Source: Lachnoanaerobaculum sp. OBRC5-5
GTDB taxonomy: Bacteria; Bacillota; Clostridia; Lachnospirales; Lachnospiraceae
DNA: 64,000 bases
Assembly: GCF_000296385.1 (NCBI RefSeq)
Contig: NZ_JH815185.1
Span: forward strand, 227,960 to 291,959
Direction: 5' to 3'
The notes beneath the pieces are model-generated. The model did not search any database, was not told the origin of the DNA, and worked only from the letters and a program-made list of their open reading frames with translations. Shown here in pieces: positions 1-9,573 of the stretch. The first letter of the stretch is position 1, and each line of letters begins with the position of its first letter. The position numbers and the translations under genes were made by a program.

Positions 1-1236
1 AATGCTATGTCCTTGATTTCCGTGAGCGAGAATGATAATAGAAGAAGTATTATAAAAAATTTTGCTGATATACTGGATATGGATATTTACAGTAATCTCT
101 GTCTAAGTGCAAATATTGAAAACAGTTCGGATGTGGAAAGAGATATAAGTTTTGATATAACACTGCCTCCTAAGACGGAGGGCAGTGTGTCTGAGCTTAG
201 ACTTATAAACTCAAGTCTTGATATTTTTACCGGAGATCTATCAGGTGTTGATATAAAGTATGTGACTGACGGAAAGACTGTCACAGAGACTGAAAGAAAG
301 TCCGGAAAAAAGGTGGATTTTAATAAGGTTAATTCTGTAAAGATAGATGGGAAATTAGCTGCAGGACAAAAATTTGAAGGCATTTTGCCTATGGAAATCA
401 TAGAGCGAAGAATGGTAATAGAAAAAAAAGATGATTTTGTGGATGATTTGAAGACTATTAAAGAAGTTAATACAAATAATATCTTTGTTTTCAAATTGGA
501 TTACAGATATCCTATCAAGAAAGAACTTAATATGAGTATAGCAACCTGCCACGGAAGTGACAGGGCGGAAGATTTTTTAAACGGAAAAACAGTAGGTATA
601 GTAAGGCGTGATGAGGAAAGCTATGATATATTGCCGAATGATATAATTGAAAAGCTTCCGGGAGCCAATGCGGCATTCTGTTCGATGTTTACTACAGATG
701 AAAAGAAAGACGCATTTGTAAACGATTACAGCTATATCAGTGTCAATACAAAGGATTTACAGAGCCTTGTAAATGACAGAGGATATTCCCTCCTTATAAA
801 AAACGGTTCATTACAGGATAAATACAGTTTTATAGTCGGAGAAAAAAAGCATATATACGATGAAGGACTTGAATTACATCTTGGTAAAAAGGATAAGTAT
901 AATCATTCTCTTTCAAAGGTATATGTAGAGTTTCAAAAGATTCTTGATTGTAAAGACCTTGAGATTACAGTCGGAAGTGAGTGGAAAAACTTTGACAATC
1001 TTGTAACCGCAAAGATTCAAAATGATGATGAGATTACGGAAATTGACAGGAGAAAAATAAAGGTTGAGTCTAATGTGAACACAAGTAAAACAGGTGACTA
1101 CTCTGTAAAATATTCTTATGAAATTTTGCCGAGTATATGGGTAAGTAACAGTGCTAAGGTAAAGGTCACAGGAAACAAAGAGTCTTCACAGACTGAGAAA
1201 GAGAAAAACAGTGACAGCAATGTAAGGATTGAGTAA
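1..1236 (+). CDS. Secreted-type protein with C-terminal Ig-like domain (5' partial)
   Basis: The reading frame is open through the first base of the window, and the first ATG (position 7) has no room for a visible ribosome binding site, so the gene probably begins upstream. The 409 residues from that ATG are rich in beta-strand-like, charged sequence with many Asp, Lys and Asn residues. Residues about 318-393 look like a bacterial Ig-like fold of the DUF5011 kind, with the typical pattern VNTSKTGDYSVKYSYE near the end of the domain. The tail is hydrophilic, without LPXTG or choline-binding repeats, so the means of surface attachment, if any, is not visible. The gene ends 72 bp before secG. 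I do not recognise the central part; a surface or lipoprotein role is inference from the Ig-like domain only. Confidence 0.6.
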   Translation, partial: NAMSLISVSENDNRRSIIKNFADILDMDIYSNLCLSANIENSSDVERDISFDITLPPKTEGSVSELRLINSSLDIFTGDLSGVDIKYVTDGKTVTETERKSGKKVDFNKVNSVKIDGKLAAGQKFEGILPMEIIERRMVIEKKDDFVDDLKTIKEVNTNNIFVFKLDYRYPIKKELNMSIATCHGSDRAEDFLNGKTVGIVRRDEESYDILPNDIIEKLPGANAAFCSMFTTDEKKDAFVNDYSYISVNTKDLQSLVNDRGYSLLIKNGSLQDKYSFIVGEKKHIYDEGLELHLGKKDKYNHSLSKVYVEFQKILDCKDLEITVGSEWKNFDNLVTAKIQNDDEITEIDRRKIKVESNVNTSKTGDYSVKYSYEILPSIWVSNSAKVKVTGNKESSQTEKEKNSDSNVRIE

Positions 1237-1308
1237 AAAATCCGGCTTGCAATTAGTACTGTTTAGTGATATTATAAGAACAGTTTTGTATTTTAATGGA
1301 GTGTAAAT

Positions 1309-1545
1309 ATGTTAATGTTAAACAGGATTATTTCAATAATATTTATTTTAGTATGCGTTTTCCTGACTGCAGTAGTATTATTTCAGGAAGGAAATGAGCA
1401 GGGACTTGGTTCAATAGGCGGTATTGCCGATACATATTGGGGTAAGAACAGAGGCCGTTCAGTTGAAGGCTTACTTGAGAAGCTTACAAAGGTTGCTGCG
1501 GCATTATTTTTGATTTTATCATTGGTTTTAAATATTGTTAAATAA
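1309..1545 (+). CDS. secG: Preprotein translocase subunit SecG
   Basis: SecG is the small accessory subunit of the SecYEG protein-export channel in the cytoplasmic membrane. The 78-residue product has the expected size and layout: a first hydrophobic helix (about residues 5-26), a polar loop with FQEGNEQGLGSIGG, and a second helix (about 60-77). A GGAG ribosome binding site lies upstream of the ATG. It precedes rnr, the common secG-rnr-smpB order of Firmicutes, with a hairpin between secG and rnr that could lower transcription into rnr. Confidence 0.93.
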   Translation: MLMLNRIISIIFILVCVFLTAVVLFQEGNEQGLGSIGGIADTYWGKNRGRSVEGLLEKLTKVAAALFLILSLVLNIVK

Positions 1546-1546
1546 C

Positions 1547-1575
1547 AAAAAGCACTCAAAAGAGTGCTTTTTATT
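1547..1575 (+). terminator. Intrinsic terminator or attenuator between secG and rnr
   Basis: An 11-bp stem (AAAAAGCACTC paired with GAGTGCTTTTT) with an AAAA loop starts one base after the secG stop codon and ends in a T-run. It is followed only 14 bases later by the rnr start codon, so it probably acts as a partial terminator that sets the ratio of secG to rnr expression. Confidence 0.8.
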
Positions 1576-1588
1576 TATAAAGGTTTAT

Positions 1589-3730
1589 ATGGATAAGAAT
1601 TTAGAAAAAAGAAAAAAGATAGTGATGGACTTTATAGAAAGCCCTCTGTACGTGCCTATGAAGGCAAAAGAACTGGCGGTTTTTTTTAACGTTGATAAAG
1701 AAAGAAGACCTGAGCTGGATGAAGTATTGAAAGAGTTGCTGCTTGAAGGCGGACTTGAAATAAGCAAAAGAGGTAAGTATAAAAAGCCTGAGAATAAGTT
1801 TTTAATCGGTGAGTTTATGGCAAATCCAAAGGGATTCGGTTTTGTAAGAGTGGAAGGAAGAGATTCGGATATATTTATTCCTGCCGATTATACAGCAAAT
1901 GCCATGAACGGAGATCAGGTAAAAGTTGTTATAGATATTGAAAGCGGCGAAAAAAGAGCTGAAGGACATATTATAGGTATAGAAAAGCATGCCAATATTC
2001 AAATGGTAGGTTATTACAAAAAGAATAATAAATTCGGTTTTGTATTGCCTGACGACACAAAGATTTTAAAAGATATATATATTCCTGCAGCAAGAGATAA
2101 GGGTGCAAAAACCGGAGATAAGGTGGTTGTTGAGATCACAGATTTCGGTGGTGATAAAAAGAAGCCTGAGGGCAAGGTTATCGAAATTCTTGGAAAAAGC
2201 ACAGATGCAGGAGTTGATATACTTTCCATAGTCAGAGCTTTCGGTCTCCCTGAAAAATTCAATGATGATGTGGAAAATGAATTGAAAAAAATTCCGAGTA
2301 CGGTTCTTGAAAAAGATATAAAAGGAAGACAGGATTTCAGAGATCTGGTTACCGTTACAATAGACGGTGAGGATGCAAAGGATTTGGATGATGCCATAAC
2401 ACTTGAGAAAAACGGTAATATATGGCATTTGGGAGTTCATATAGCGGATGTCACTCATTATGTGAGAGAAAATACAGCACTTGATAAGGAGGCATTACAC
2501 AGAGCTACAAGTGTATATCTGGTAGACAGAGTGATTCCTATGCTTCCGAGAAAGCTAAGTAACGGAATCTGTTCATTAAATCAGGGTGAAGACAGACTTG
2601 CACTCTCATGTTTGATGGAGATAGATGAAAAGGGAAATATAATAGGACATAATATCTGTGAGAGCGTTATCAATGTAAATGAGAGAATGACATATACTGC
2701 GGTTAATGAAATTATTACAGATTCAAATGAGGAGACAAAGAAAAGGTACAGCGATTATATTGAGCTTTTTAATAATTTCAAACTTGTATCCGAACTTCTA
2801 AGAGGCGCAAGAACAAAACGTGGATCTATAGATTTTGACCTGCCGGAGAGTAAGGTAATACTTGATAAAAACGGTAAGGCGGTAGATATTAAGCCATATG
2901 AAAGGAATTCGGCTACAAAGCTTATAGAGGATTTTATGCTTGCTGCAAATGAGACCGTAGCAGAGGATTTTTTCTGGCAGGATTTGCCGTTTCTTTATAG
3001 AGTCCATGAAAATCCTGATCCTGAAAAGATAAAGAGTCTGGCAATATTTATAAATAACTTCGGCTTTACACTCAGAAGAAAAAATGATGAGGTCTCACCG
3101 AAGGAACTTCAAAAACTTTTGGCAAGCATTGAAGGAAGTGATGCCGAGGCCATTATATCAAGGATTGCGCTCAGAAGCATGAAGCAGGCCAGGTATGACA
3201 CATCATGCATAGGACATTTCGGTCTGGCTGCAAAGTATTATACACATTTTACATCACCTATAAGAAGGTATCCGGACCTGCAGATACATAGGATAATAAA
3301 AGAAAATATAAAAAACGGACTTTCCGAAAGACGGACAGAGCACTACAGAGCTATTTTGGGCGGTGTAGCTTTACAATCATCACAGATGGAAAGAAGAGCC
3401 GAGGAAGCCGAAAGAGAGACTGTAAAGTATAAAAAATGCGAATATATGCTTGGGCATATGGGAGAGGAATTTGACGGCATAATAAGCGGAGTTACAAGCT
3501 TCGGTATATTTGTAGAGCTTGAAAACACTGTGGAAGGGTTTATAAGAATGGCCGACTTGGAAGGCGATTACTTCGTCTATAATGAAGCCGGATATGAACT
3601 TGTAGGAGAAATTACAAAAAAGAAATTTGTTTTGGGTCAAAAGGTAAGAGTAAAAGTCTATGATATAGACAGACTTGCAAAGAGAATTGACTTTAAACTT
3701 GTAAAGGAGAGAGATGGCAGAGGGGATTAA
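1589..3730 (+). CDS. rnr: Ribonuclease R (RNase II/RNB family exoribonuclease)
   Basis: RNase R degrades structured RNA from 3' to 5' and works with SmpB/tmRNA in quality control. The 713-residue product shows the family order: an N-terminal winged-helix-like segment, cold-shock/OB domains (around residues 70-210), the RNB catalytic domain with the acidic motif [12 protein letters not shown] (about 260-270) and the signature [16 protein letters not shown] (about 550), and a C-terminal S1 domain (from about residue 625, [20 protein letters not shown]). The frame is open further upstream into secG, but the ATG at 1589 sits just after AAGG and gives the usual N-terminus. The 3' end overlaps smpB by 17 bp, indicating translational coupling. 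Confidence 0.95.
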   Translation: MDKNLEKRKKIVMDFIESPLYVPMKAKELAVFFNVDKERRPELDEVLKELLLEGGLEISKRGKYKKPENKFLIGEFMANPKGFGFVRVEGRDSDIFIPADYTANAMNGDQVKVVIDIESGEKRAEGHIIGIEKHANIQMVGYYKKNNKFGFVLPDDTKILKDIYIPAARDKGAKTGDKVVVEITDFGGDKKKPEGKVIEILGKSTDAGVDILSIVRAFGLPEKFNDDVENELKKIPSTVLEKDIKGRQDFRDLVTVTIDGEDAKDLDDAITLEKNGNIWHLGVHIADVTHYVRENTALDKEALHRATSVYLVDRVIPMLPRKLSNGICSLNQGEDRLALSCLMEIDEKGNIIGHNICESVINVNERMTYTAVNEIITDSNEETKKRYSDYIELFNNFKLVSELLRGARTKRGSIDFDLPESKVILDKNGKAVDIKPYERNSATKLIEDFMLAANETVAEDFFWQDLPFLYRVHENPDPEKIKSLAIFINNFGFTLRRKNDEVSPKELQKLLASIEGSDAEAIISRIALRSMKQARYDTSCIGHFGLAAKYYTHFTSPIRRYPDLQIHRIIKENIKNGLSERRTEHYRAILGGVALQSSQMERRAEEAERETVKYKKCEYMLGHMGEEFDGIISGVTSFGIFVELENTVEGFIRMADLEGDYFVYNEAGYELVGEITKKKFVLGQKVRVKVYDIDRLAKRIDFKLVKERDGRGD

Positions 3731-4175
3731 GATAATAGCAAATAATAAAAAAGCATATTTTGATTATTTTATCTTGGAAAACTATGAAACAGGCATTGAG
3801 CTGTTCGGAACGGAGGTAAAATCTGTAAGAATGGGTCATGTTTCAATAAAGGAATCATGGATAAGAATCGAACGCGGTGAAGTCTTTATCATGGGAATGC
3901 ATATCAATCCTTATGAGAAGGGAAATATATTCAATAAAGATCCCTTGAGAGTAAGAAAACTTCTGATGCATAAGAAAGAGATATTAAAGCTCGATTCAAA
4001 GCTTAATGAAAAAGGACTGACCATAGTACCTTTAAAGGTGTATTTAAAGGGAAGTCTTGTAAAGGTTGAAATAGGTTTGGCAAGGGGAAAGAAAAACTAT
4101 GATAAGAGAGAGACACTTGCCAAAAAGACACAGCAAAGAGAAATAGAGAAGGCGATGAAGAGAAGTATGAGGTAA
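3714..4175 (+). CDS. smpB: SsrA (tmRNA)-binding protein SmpB
   Basis: SmpB binds tmRNA and delivers it to ribosomes stalled on broken mRNA (trans-translation). The 153-residue protein has the family's N-terminal block ([20 protein letters not shown]), the GTEVKS motif, and the basic C-terminal tail ([20 protein letters not shown]) that enters the empty mRNA channel. The start lies inside the end of rnr with a GGAG-type site before it. No tmRNA gene follows directly, although ssrA is often nearby in other genomes. Confidence 0.96.
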   Translation: MAEGIKIIANNKKAYFDYFILENYETGIELFGTEVKSVRMGHVSIKESWIRIERGEVFIMGMHINPYEKGNIFNKDPLRVRKLLMHKKEILKLDSKLNEKGLTIVPLKVYLKGSLVKVEIGLARGKKNYDKRETLAKKTQQREIEKAMKRSMR

Positions 4176-4178
4176 AAA

Positions 4179-4255
4179 AACATATGTTCGATTTTCTCTT
4201 GACAAACATATGTTCTTATTGTAGACTTATTACATAGAACAAATGTTTGGAGGAG
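4179..4255 (+). promoter_or_regulatory. SigmaA promoter with LexA (SOS)-like boxes
   Basis: A promoter TTGACA (4199-4204), 17-bp spacer, TAGACT (4222-4227) is covered by sites matching the Gram-positive LexA pattern GAAC-N4-GTTC. One lies upstream (around 4179-4190, AACATATGTTCG), one overlaps the -35 hexamer and spacer (4203-4216, CAAACATATGTTCT), and one lies next to the ribosome binding site (4236-4249, AGAACAAATGTTTG). This array strongly suggests DNA-damage control of the LysM gene downstream. LexA itself is not encoded in the window, so the regulator is an inference from the site pattern. Confidence 0.8.
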
Positions 4256-4258
4256 AAT

Positions 4259-4540
4259 ATGAGAAAAGTATTTTTAGCATTCATTTTTACATTGTTTTTA
4301 ATAAGTTTTTTACTTGGCAGGGCAAATACTACAAGAGCCGGCATGGATACAGAGAATATAAGATATACATCAGTTAAAGTTGAGTATGGCGACAGCCTTG
4401 AGAGTATATCTGAAAAATATAATAATACAGGTATATCTAATGGCGAGTATATAGAACAGATTATGGATATGAACGGAATGGACAGCAATAAGGTGCATCC
4501 CGGTTGCTTTATACTTGTAAGCTATAAGGTCGACAGATAA
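4259..4540 (+). CDS. SOS-controlled LysM membrane protein (YneA-like division inhibitor)
   Basis: The 93-residue protein has an N-terminal hydrophobic helix (residues 3-20), a short polar linker, and one LysM-type domain (about residues 38-90: KVEYGDSLESISEKY, then EYIEQIMDMN and HPGCFILVSY). This is the architecture of YneA and its relatives, small membrane-anchored LysM proteins that delay cell division during the SOS response. The ATG at 4259 follows a perfect GGAGGAG. The LexA-like boxes just upstream support the same role. The protein shows domain-level rather than clear sequence similarity to Bacillus YneA, so the division-inhibitor function is inferred from architecture and regulation. 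Confidence 0.7.
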   Translation: MRKVFLAFIFTLFLISFLLGRANTTRAGMDTENIRYTSVKVEYGDSLESISEKYNNTGISNGEYIEQIMDMNGMDSNKVHPGCFILVSYKVDR

Positions 4541-4552
4541 TTCCAAATATAT

Positions 4553-4581
4553 TGAGGGAGAAATAAATTATTTCTCCCTCA
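4553..4581. terminator. Bidirectional hairpin between convergent genes
   Basis: A 14-bp perfect inverted repeat (TGAGGGAGAAATAA paired with TTATTTCTCCCTCA) lies between the converging LysM gene and recombinase gene and includes the recombinase stop codon. There is no long T-run, so termination strength is uncertain. Confidence 0.55.
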
Positions 4582-5623
4582 GCTTTACCACATTTCTGGC
4601 GCTTCTTCGCCTGTCATCTTCTATAGCCGCATAGTGTTTTTTGGTTGTGTTTACATCACTGTGACCCAGAACATCAGCCACCAGGTATATATCACCTGTT
4701 TCCTTATATAGATTTGTGCCATATGTGGAACGAAGCTTATGTGGAGTTATTTTCTTTAAAGGACTGATTATCTTGGCATATTTTTTCACAAGATTTTCAA
4801 CACTACGAACGGATAGTCTTTTGTTTTGTATTGATAAGAAAAATGCACCTTCATGTCCGCTTTCTTCCAGAATTAAAACTCTTTCATCATAATAGTTTTG
4901 CAGAGCTTCCTTTACCTCATCCGAAAAATATATTGTAACATCTTTTCCACCTTTTCTATTAATCAAGATCCCGTTATTTTTAAAGTCCACATCGGATATA
5001 TCAAGTCCCACACATTCGGATACTCTTATTCCTGTACCGAGCAATAAAGAGAGCAGTGCCACATCACGTACTTTGGTCTTTCCATGATAGGCTCTTTGTC
5101 TGTCACTGAGTCCTTCGCCGTTTTCAGCTTCATCTATCATCATTGCGACTTCATCAATATCAAGTCTAATAATTTCTTTAGAATGTAATTTCGGCAATTG
5201 CACTCTTTCCATGATGTTTTCGCTTAGCTTCTCGGTACGATAAAAATATTTAAATACACTTTTTAGTGTGGATATTTTTCTTTTTATGGCATTTTCCTTA
5301 TTTGATATTTTCTTACCGTCAGTGTCACGATATTTTAAATACTCCATATACTCCTCAATATCTGTTACAGTAAGACTTTCAAGTACTGAAATAGGTATAT
5401 CGGTTAGATCGGTATAGGATTTTTTAATACTTGGATTTTCTTCAAGCAGAAACTGCAAAAATATTTTTATATCATAGGCATAGGCAATTTGAGTTCTTGA
5501 TTGTGTACGAGGCTCAATTCCTCTAAAAAAGTCTTTAAAAAATGCAGGCAGCTCTGAAAGCATTGTTCTGAGCTTCTTTATATTCTCTATATCGACTTGT
5601 TCATTATACTTATAGTCAGGCAT
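4568..5623 (-). CDS. Tyrosine recombinase (XerC/XerD-like)
   Basis: This 351-residue protein is a tyrosine site-specific recombinase. It has an N-terminal SAM-like core-binding domain (about residues 30-150) and a C-terminal catalytic domain with the expected residues: Arg in GTGIRVSE, Lys in NRKGGKD, His-x-x-Arg in TPHKLRSTYG, His in LGHSDV, and the nucleophile Tyr in TKKHYA. AAGGGG precedes the ATG. It is somewhat longer than housekeeping XerC/XerD (about 300 aa), but no phage or transposon genes or attachment repeats lie around it, so a chromosomal Xer-type role is as likely as a relic of a mobile element. It converges on the SOS-regulated LysM gene. Confidence 0.85.
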   Translation of the reverse strand: MPDYKYNEQVDIENIKKLRTMLSELPAFFKDFFRGIEPRTQSRTQIAYAYDIKIFLQFLLEENPSIKKSYTDLTDIPISVLESLTVTDIEEYMEYLKYRDTDGKKISNKENAIKRKISTLKSVFKYFYRTEKLSENIMERVQLPKLHSKEIIRLDIDEVAMMIDEAENGEGLSDRQRAYHGKTKVRDVALLSLLLGTGIRVSECVGLDISDVDFKNNGILINRKGGKDVTIYFSDEVKEALQNYYDERVLILEESGHEGAFFLSIQNKRLSVRSVENLVKKYAKIISPLKKITPHKLRSTYGTNLYKETGDIYLVADVLGHSDVNTTKKHYAAIEDDRRRSARNVVKLREK

Positions 5624-5814
5624 AAATTCCCCTTAATATATCTAAAATAGTGAAGTAATCATCGAAGTTTACATTTTTGTACCTGATTGCTCGGCACAAT
5701 ATAATCTAATATTCAACAGTATAACAAAATTATATATTTTTATATAGAGTTATCTTGAGATTTATGTTATTATACTATCGTCGCATAGAGTTATAATTTT
5801 ATCATATAGGTTAA

Positions 5815-7146
<1,332 letters not shown>

Positions 7147-7176
7147 TTTACATATAAATTTGAATAAAACAATATT

Positions 7177-7211
7177 GCCGGTTTCGGGCTTTGCCCGGAG
7201 CCGGTTTTTTG
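7177..7211 (+). terminator. Intrinsic terminator after eno
   Basis: A strong GC-rich stem (CCGGTTTCGGGC paired with GCCCGGAGCCGG, loop TTT) is followed by TTTTTT. It lies 32 bases after the eno stop codon. Confidence 0.92.
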
Positions 7212-7482
7212 TTGTGCCTTTTTAAAACTTTATTTCTGACGAAAATATTAAGAACAGGACTTAATGAATAAGGATATGGATAAAAGACATGTGTACAATA
7301 GCTTGACTATTTGAGTAGATGTATAATACATTGCAAACAATCTTGCTTCTGTTTTAATCACTAAAAATAAGAGCTAAAAAATAAAAAAATATATTCAAAT
7401 ATGCTGTTTAATTTATAAAAACTGAAAAAAGTATTACAGCAAAAGATATAAAAACAAAACGATAATTAAAGATTTGACTTAT

Positions 7483-7511
7483 TTGACAAAGTGCTAAAAT
7501 AATAATATTAT
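7483..7511 (+). promoter_or_regulatory. SigmaA promoter for the surface-protein locus
   Basis: TTGACA (7483-7488), 17-bp spacer, TATTAT (7506-7511) is a near-consensus vegetative promoter, predicting a start near 7518. The next long gene begins at 7953, so the transcript would carry a leader of about 435 nt. Between the eno terminator and this promoter (7212-7482) I see only AT-rich sequence. Confidence 0.6.
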
Positions 7512-7561
7512 ATGAATATAATATTAACGTAACCTTAAAGCAGTAGAGTGTGGAGTGAGAT

Positions 7562-7624
7562 ATGCGTGGAATAAACTTATATAGGACACATTATGTCAGG
7601 TATCCGTGTGCCGGCATTAAATAA
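7562..7624 (+). CDS. Possible 20-codon leader peptide
   Basis: A short frame with GGAG six bases before its ATG encodes a 20-residue peptide (MRGINLYRTHYVRYPCAGIK) about 45 nt after the predicted transcription start. It lies upstream of a terminator-like hairpin in the same leader. I do not recognise the peptide. It may be chance; position and ribosome binding site are the only support. Confidence 0.2.
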   Translation: MRGINLYRTHYVRYPCAGIK

Positions 7625-7762
7625 CAGATAGACAGTAATTTGCAAAAAAATTAAAAGAACTGTAGAAATATTTTCTGAAATATCTATAAGAGCAAACAGT
7701 ATAACAAGCATAATTTAAGTTTTTACAGTAATAACATGATATAAATTTCTTTATACAAAAAT

Positions 7763-7803
7763 CACTTACAAAGATATTTCTCACATCTTTGTGGGTTGTT
7801 TTG
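7763..7803 (+). terminator. Terminator-like hairpin inside the leader
   Basis: ACAAAGAT (7768-7775) pairs with ATCTTTGT (7785-7792); the stem can be extended by G-U pairs. It is followed by a T-rich stretch with G interruptions (TTGTTTTGTTTG). If it terminates, the promoter at 7483 would yield a free RNA of about 285 nt, and expression of the surface genes would need read-through or a second promoter. No strong promoter is visible between 7804 and 7940. Confidence 0.4.
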
Positions 7804-7952
7804 TTTGCATGGAGAAAATATATAAATAATTTAACTGGATATAAAGAGACTGATTTAATGCAGATACATTAAACAGTGATATGGGAGTATGCATGTAGAG
7901 CATGGTATAGGACCTTATATTCCGGTTGATACACAATCAAGGAGGTGGTTTG

Positions 7953-9560
7953 ATGAAGAAAAAGAGGGTAGTAAGTCAAGCGGGCTTACTGGCGGTTTCC
8001 GCTCTTTTCCTTTGGGCAAATCCGTTCACTGCGCATGCAGAAGGATGGGATAACTCAAGCGGTGAGTGGAGATATCTGGACAATGCCAATAATGCAGTGT
8101 CCGAGGCTTGGAGAAAGTCGGGTGACCTGTGGTATTATCTGGGTGATGACGGTAACATGGTAAAGGATTCAATTGTTACCGTAGGAGACGGCATTTATTA
8201 TTTGAATGCCGACGGTGTAATGGCAGCTAATCGTTGGGTTCTTGCAAAAGATATCGACGATAATGATGCATGGTATTACTTCGGTGCCGACGGAAAAGCG
8301 TACAAGGGCAGAGACGGAAGAGTATATACTCATGAAATCAACGGAAAGAGATATCTTTTTGATGAAGAGGGAGTAATGCAGACAGGATTCTTTGATGCAG
8401 AGGGCAAAGCGGTAGAAGATGACAATCCGTTTAAGAGTGCAATATACTACTTCGGTGATGACGGAGCAATGTATGCGGACCAATGGTTACTTTATTCACA
8501 GGTAGGAGAGAATCCGGGATATTCAGAACTCGGACAGAGAAACTACAGTGAGTATGATGAGATGTGGCTGTACTTCGGCGCTAACGGAAGAAAGTACGCT
8601 GCAAGCAGCACAGATCAGTCAAGGCAGAGAGAGATAAACGGTAAAGCATACCTGTTTGATGAGAACGGTGTAATGATACCTCAACTTTCCGTGACCAACG
8701 CAAACATAAGAGCTACAGCAAGCAATGCTAAAGTAAAGTACGGTTCACTTGATACAGACGGTGAGCTTAAAGACGATTACTGGACATTTACAGTACCGAA
8801 TGAAGTTATGAGTCAGCATGACTATGATACAGAAGAGCACAGCTGGTTCAGAACAAAGAAAGACGGTAGTGTAATTAAAGATAAAATAGCTACAGTACTT
8901 GGAAGAAGATACGCTTTTGATGAAATCGGACGTATGCAGACAGGTTTTGTAATCATGTTGGAAGATGATACTTTCGGTATCAAATATGATGTAGATGAGT
9001 GGACAAAGGAAGACTTCCTTACAGACGCTCTCAACTCACCTATAGCTGCAATCGACAGAGGAAGCTTATATCTTTTCGGTACAGATGAGCTTAATGACGG
9101 TTCAATGATTACCGGTGAGGTTACAGTATCTCTTAGAGATCAAAACGTGGTATTCGGTTTCAAGGACAACGGTAAGGCTATCGGAGCAAGATGCACACTT
9201 GCAAAGAGCGACGGTAAGTTCTACTTCAACGGCTTAAGACTGGATGCTGACACAAGCCTTAAGTACGGTATTCTTAAGGATACAAGAACAGGTCACGGCG
9301 AGTATGTAGTCGTAGACTCAAACGGTAAAGTAGTCAAAGGCACAAAGATTCTTAAGGACGGAGAGGGAAACTGGATAATAGTTTCAAACTCAAAGTTCGT
9401 AGCAAGAGTAAGTGACAGTGACAGACCGAGAAAGAAGAACGGAAGATTCTATCACTACGATTCAAGTGCTGACAGACATGACAGATGGGGAGCGGAAATC
9501 ACATATGCCACAGACGGATTGAACAACTTGGACAGTGATTTTGTTCTCTTTGACAGATAG
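7953..9560 (+). CDS. Secreted cell-wall-binding repeat protein
   Basis: The 535-residue protein has a Sec signal peptide (hydrophobic core residues 10-22, likely cleavage after AHA at 29), then a chain of aromatic, Gly/Asp-rich units of the CW_binding_1/choline-binding type (for example LWYYLGDDGNMVKDS, AWYYFGADGKAYKGRDGR, KRYLFDEEGVMQTG). The units continue, more diverged, to the C-terminus; no separate catalytic domain is recognisable. Such repeats bind choline-substituted or other wall polymers. The ATG follows a perfect AAGGAGGTGG; the frame is open a few codons further upstream, but without a better start. It is the first of three surface genes, 13 bp before the next, so probably one operon. 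A structural, wall-bound role is inferred. Confidence 0.85.
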   Translation: MKKKRVVSQAGLLAVSALFLWANPFTAHAEGWDNSSGEWRYLDNANNAVSEAWRKSGDLWYYLGDDGNMVKDSIVTVGDGIYYLNADGVMAANRWVLAKDIDDNDAWYYFGADGKAYKGRDGRVYTHEINGKRYLFDEEGVMQTGFFDAEGKAVEDDNPFKSAIYYFGDDGAMYADQWLLYSQVGENPGYSELGQRNYSEYDEMWLYFGANGRKYAASSTDQSRQREINGKAYLFDENGVMIPQLSVTNANIRATASNAKVKYGSLDTDGELKDDYWTFTVPNEVMSQHDYDTEEHSWFRTKKDGSVIKDKIATVLGRRYAFDEIGRMQTGFVIMLEDDTFGIKYDVDEWTKEDFLTDALNSPIAAIDRGSLYLFGTDELNDGSMITGEVTVSLRDQNVVFGFKDNGKAIGARCTLAKSDGKFYFNGLRLDADTSLKYGILKDTRTGHGEYVVVDSNGKVVKGTKILKDGEGNWIIVSNSKFVARVSDSDRPRKKNGRFYHYDSSADRHDRWGAEITYATDGLNNLDSDFVLFDR

Positions 9561-9573
9561 TTAGAGGAGAGAT

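Noticed and set aside
4176-4258. tmRNA gene next to smpB
   Set aside because: The gap is only 83 bp and is filled by the SOS promoter.
4568-5623. Tyrosine recombinase as the mark of an integrated element
   Set aside because: No flanking direct repeats, tRNA gene, excisionase or phage genes are seen; the neighbours are core genes.
7303-7327. TTGACT followed by TATAAT as a promoter between eno and the surface locus
   Set aside because: The spacer is only 13 bp, too short for sigmaA, and the better promoter at 7483 fits.
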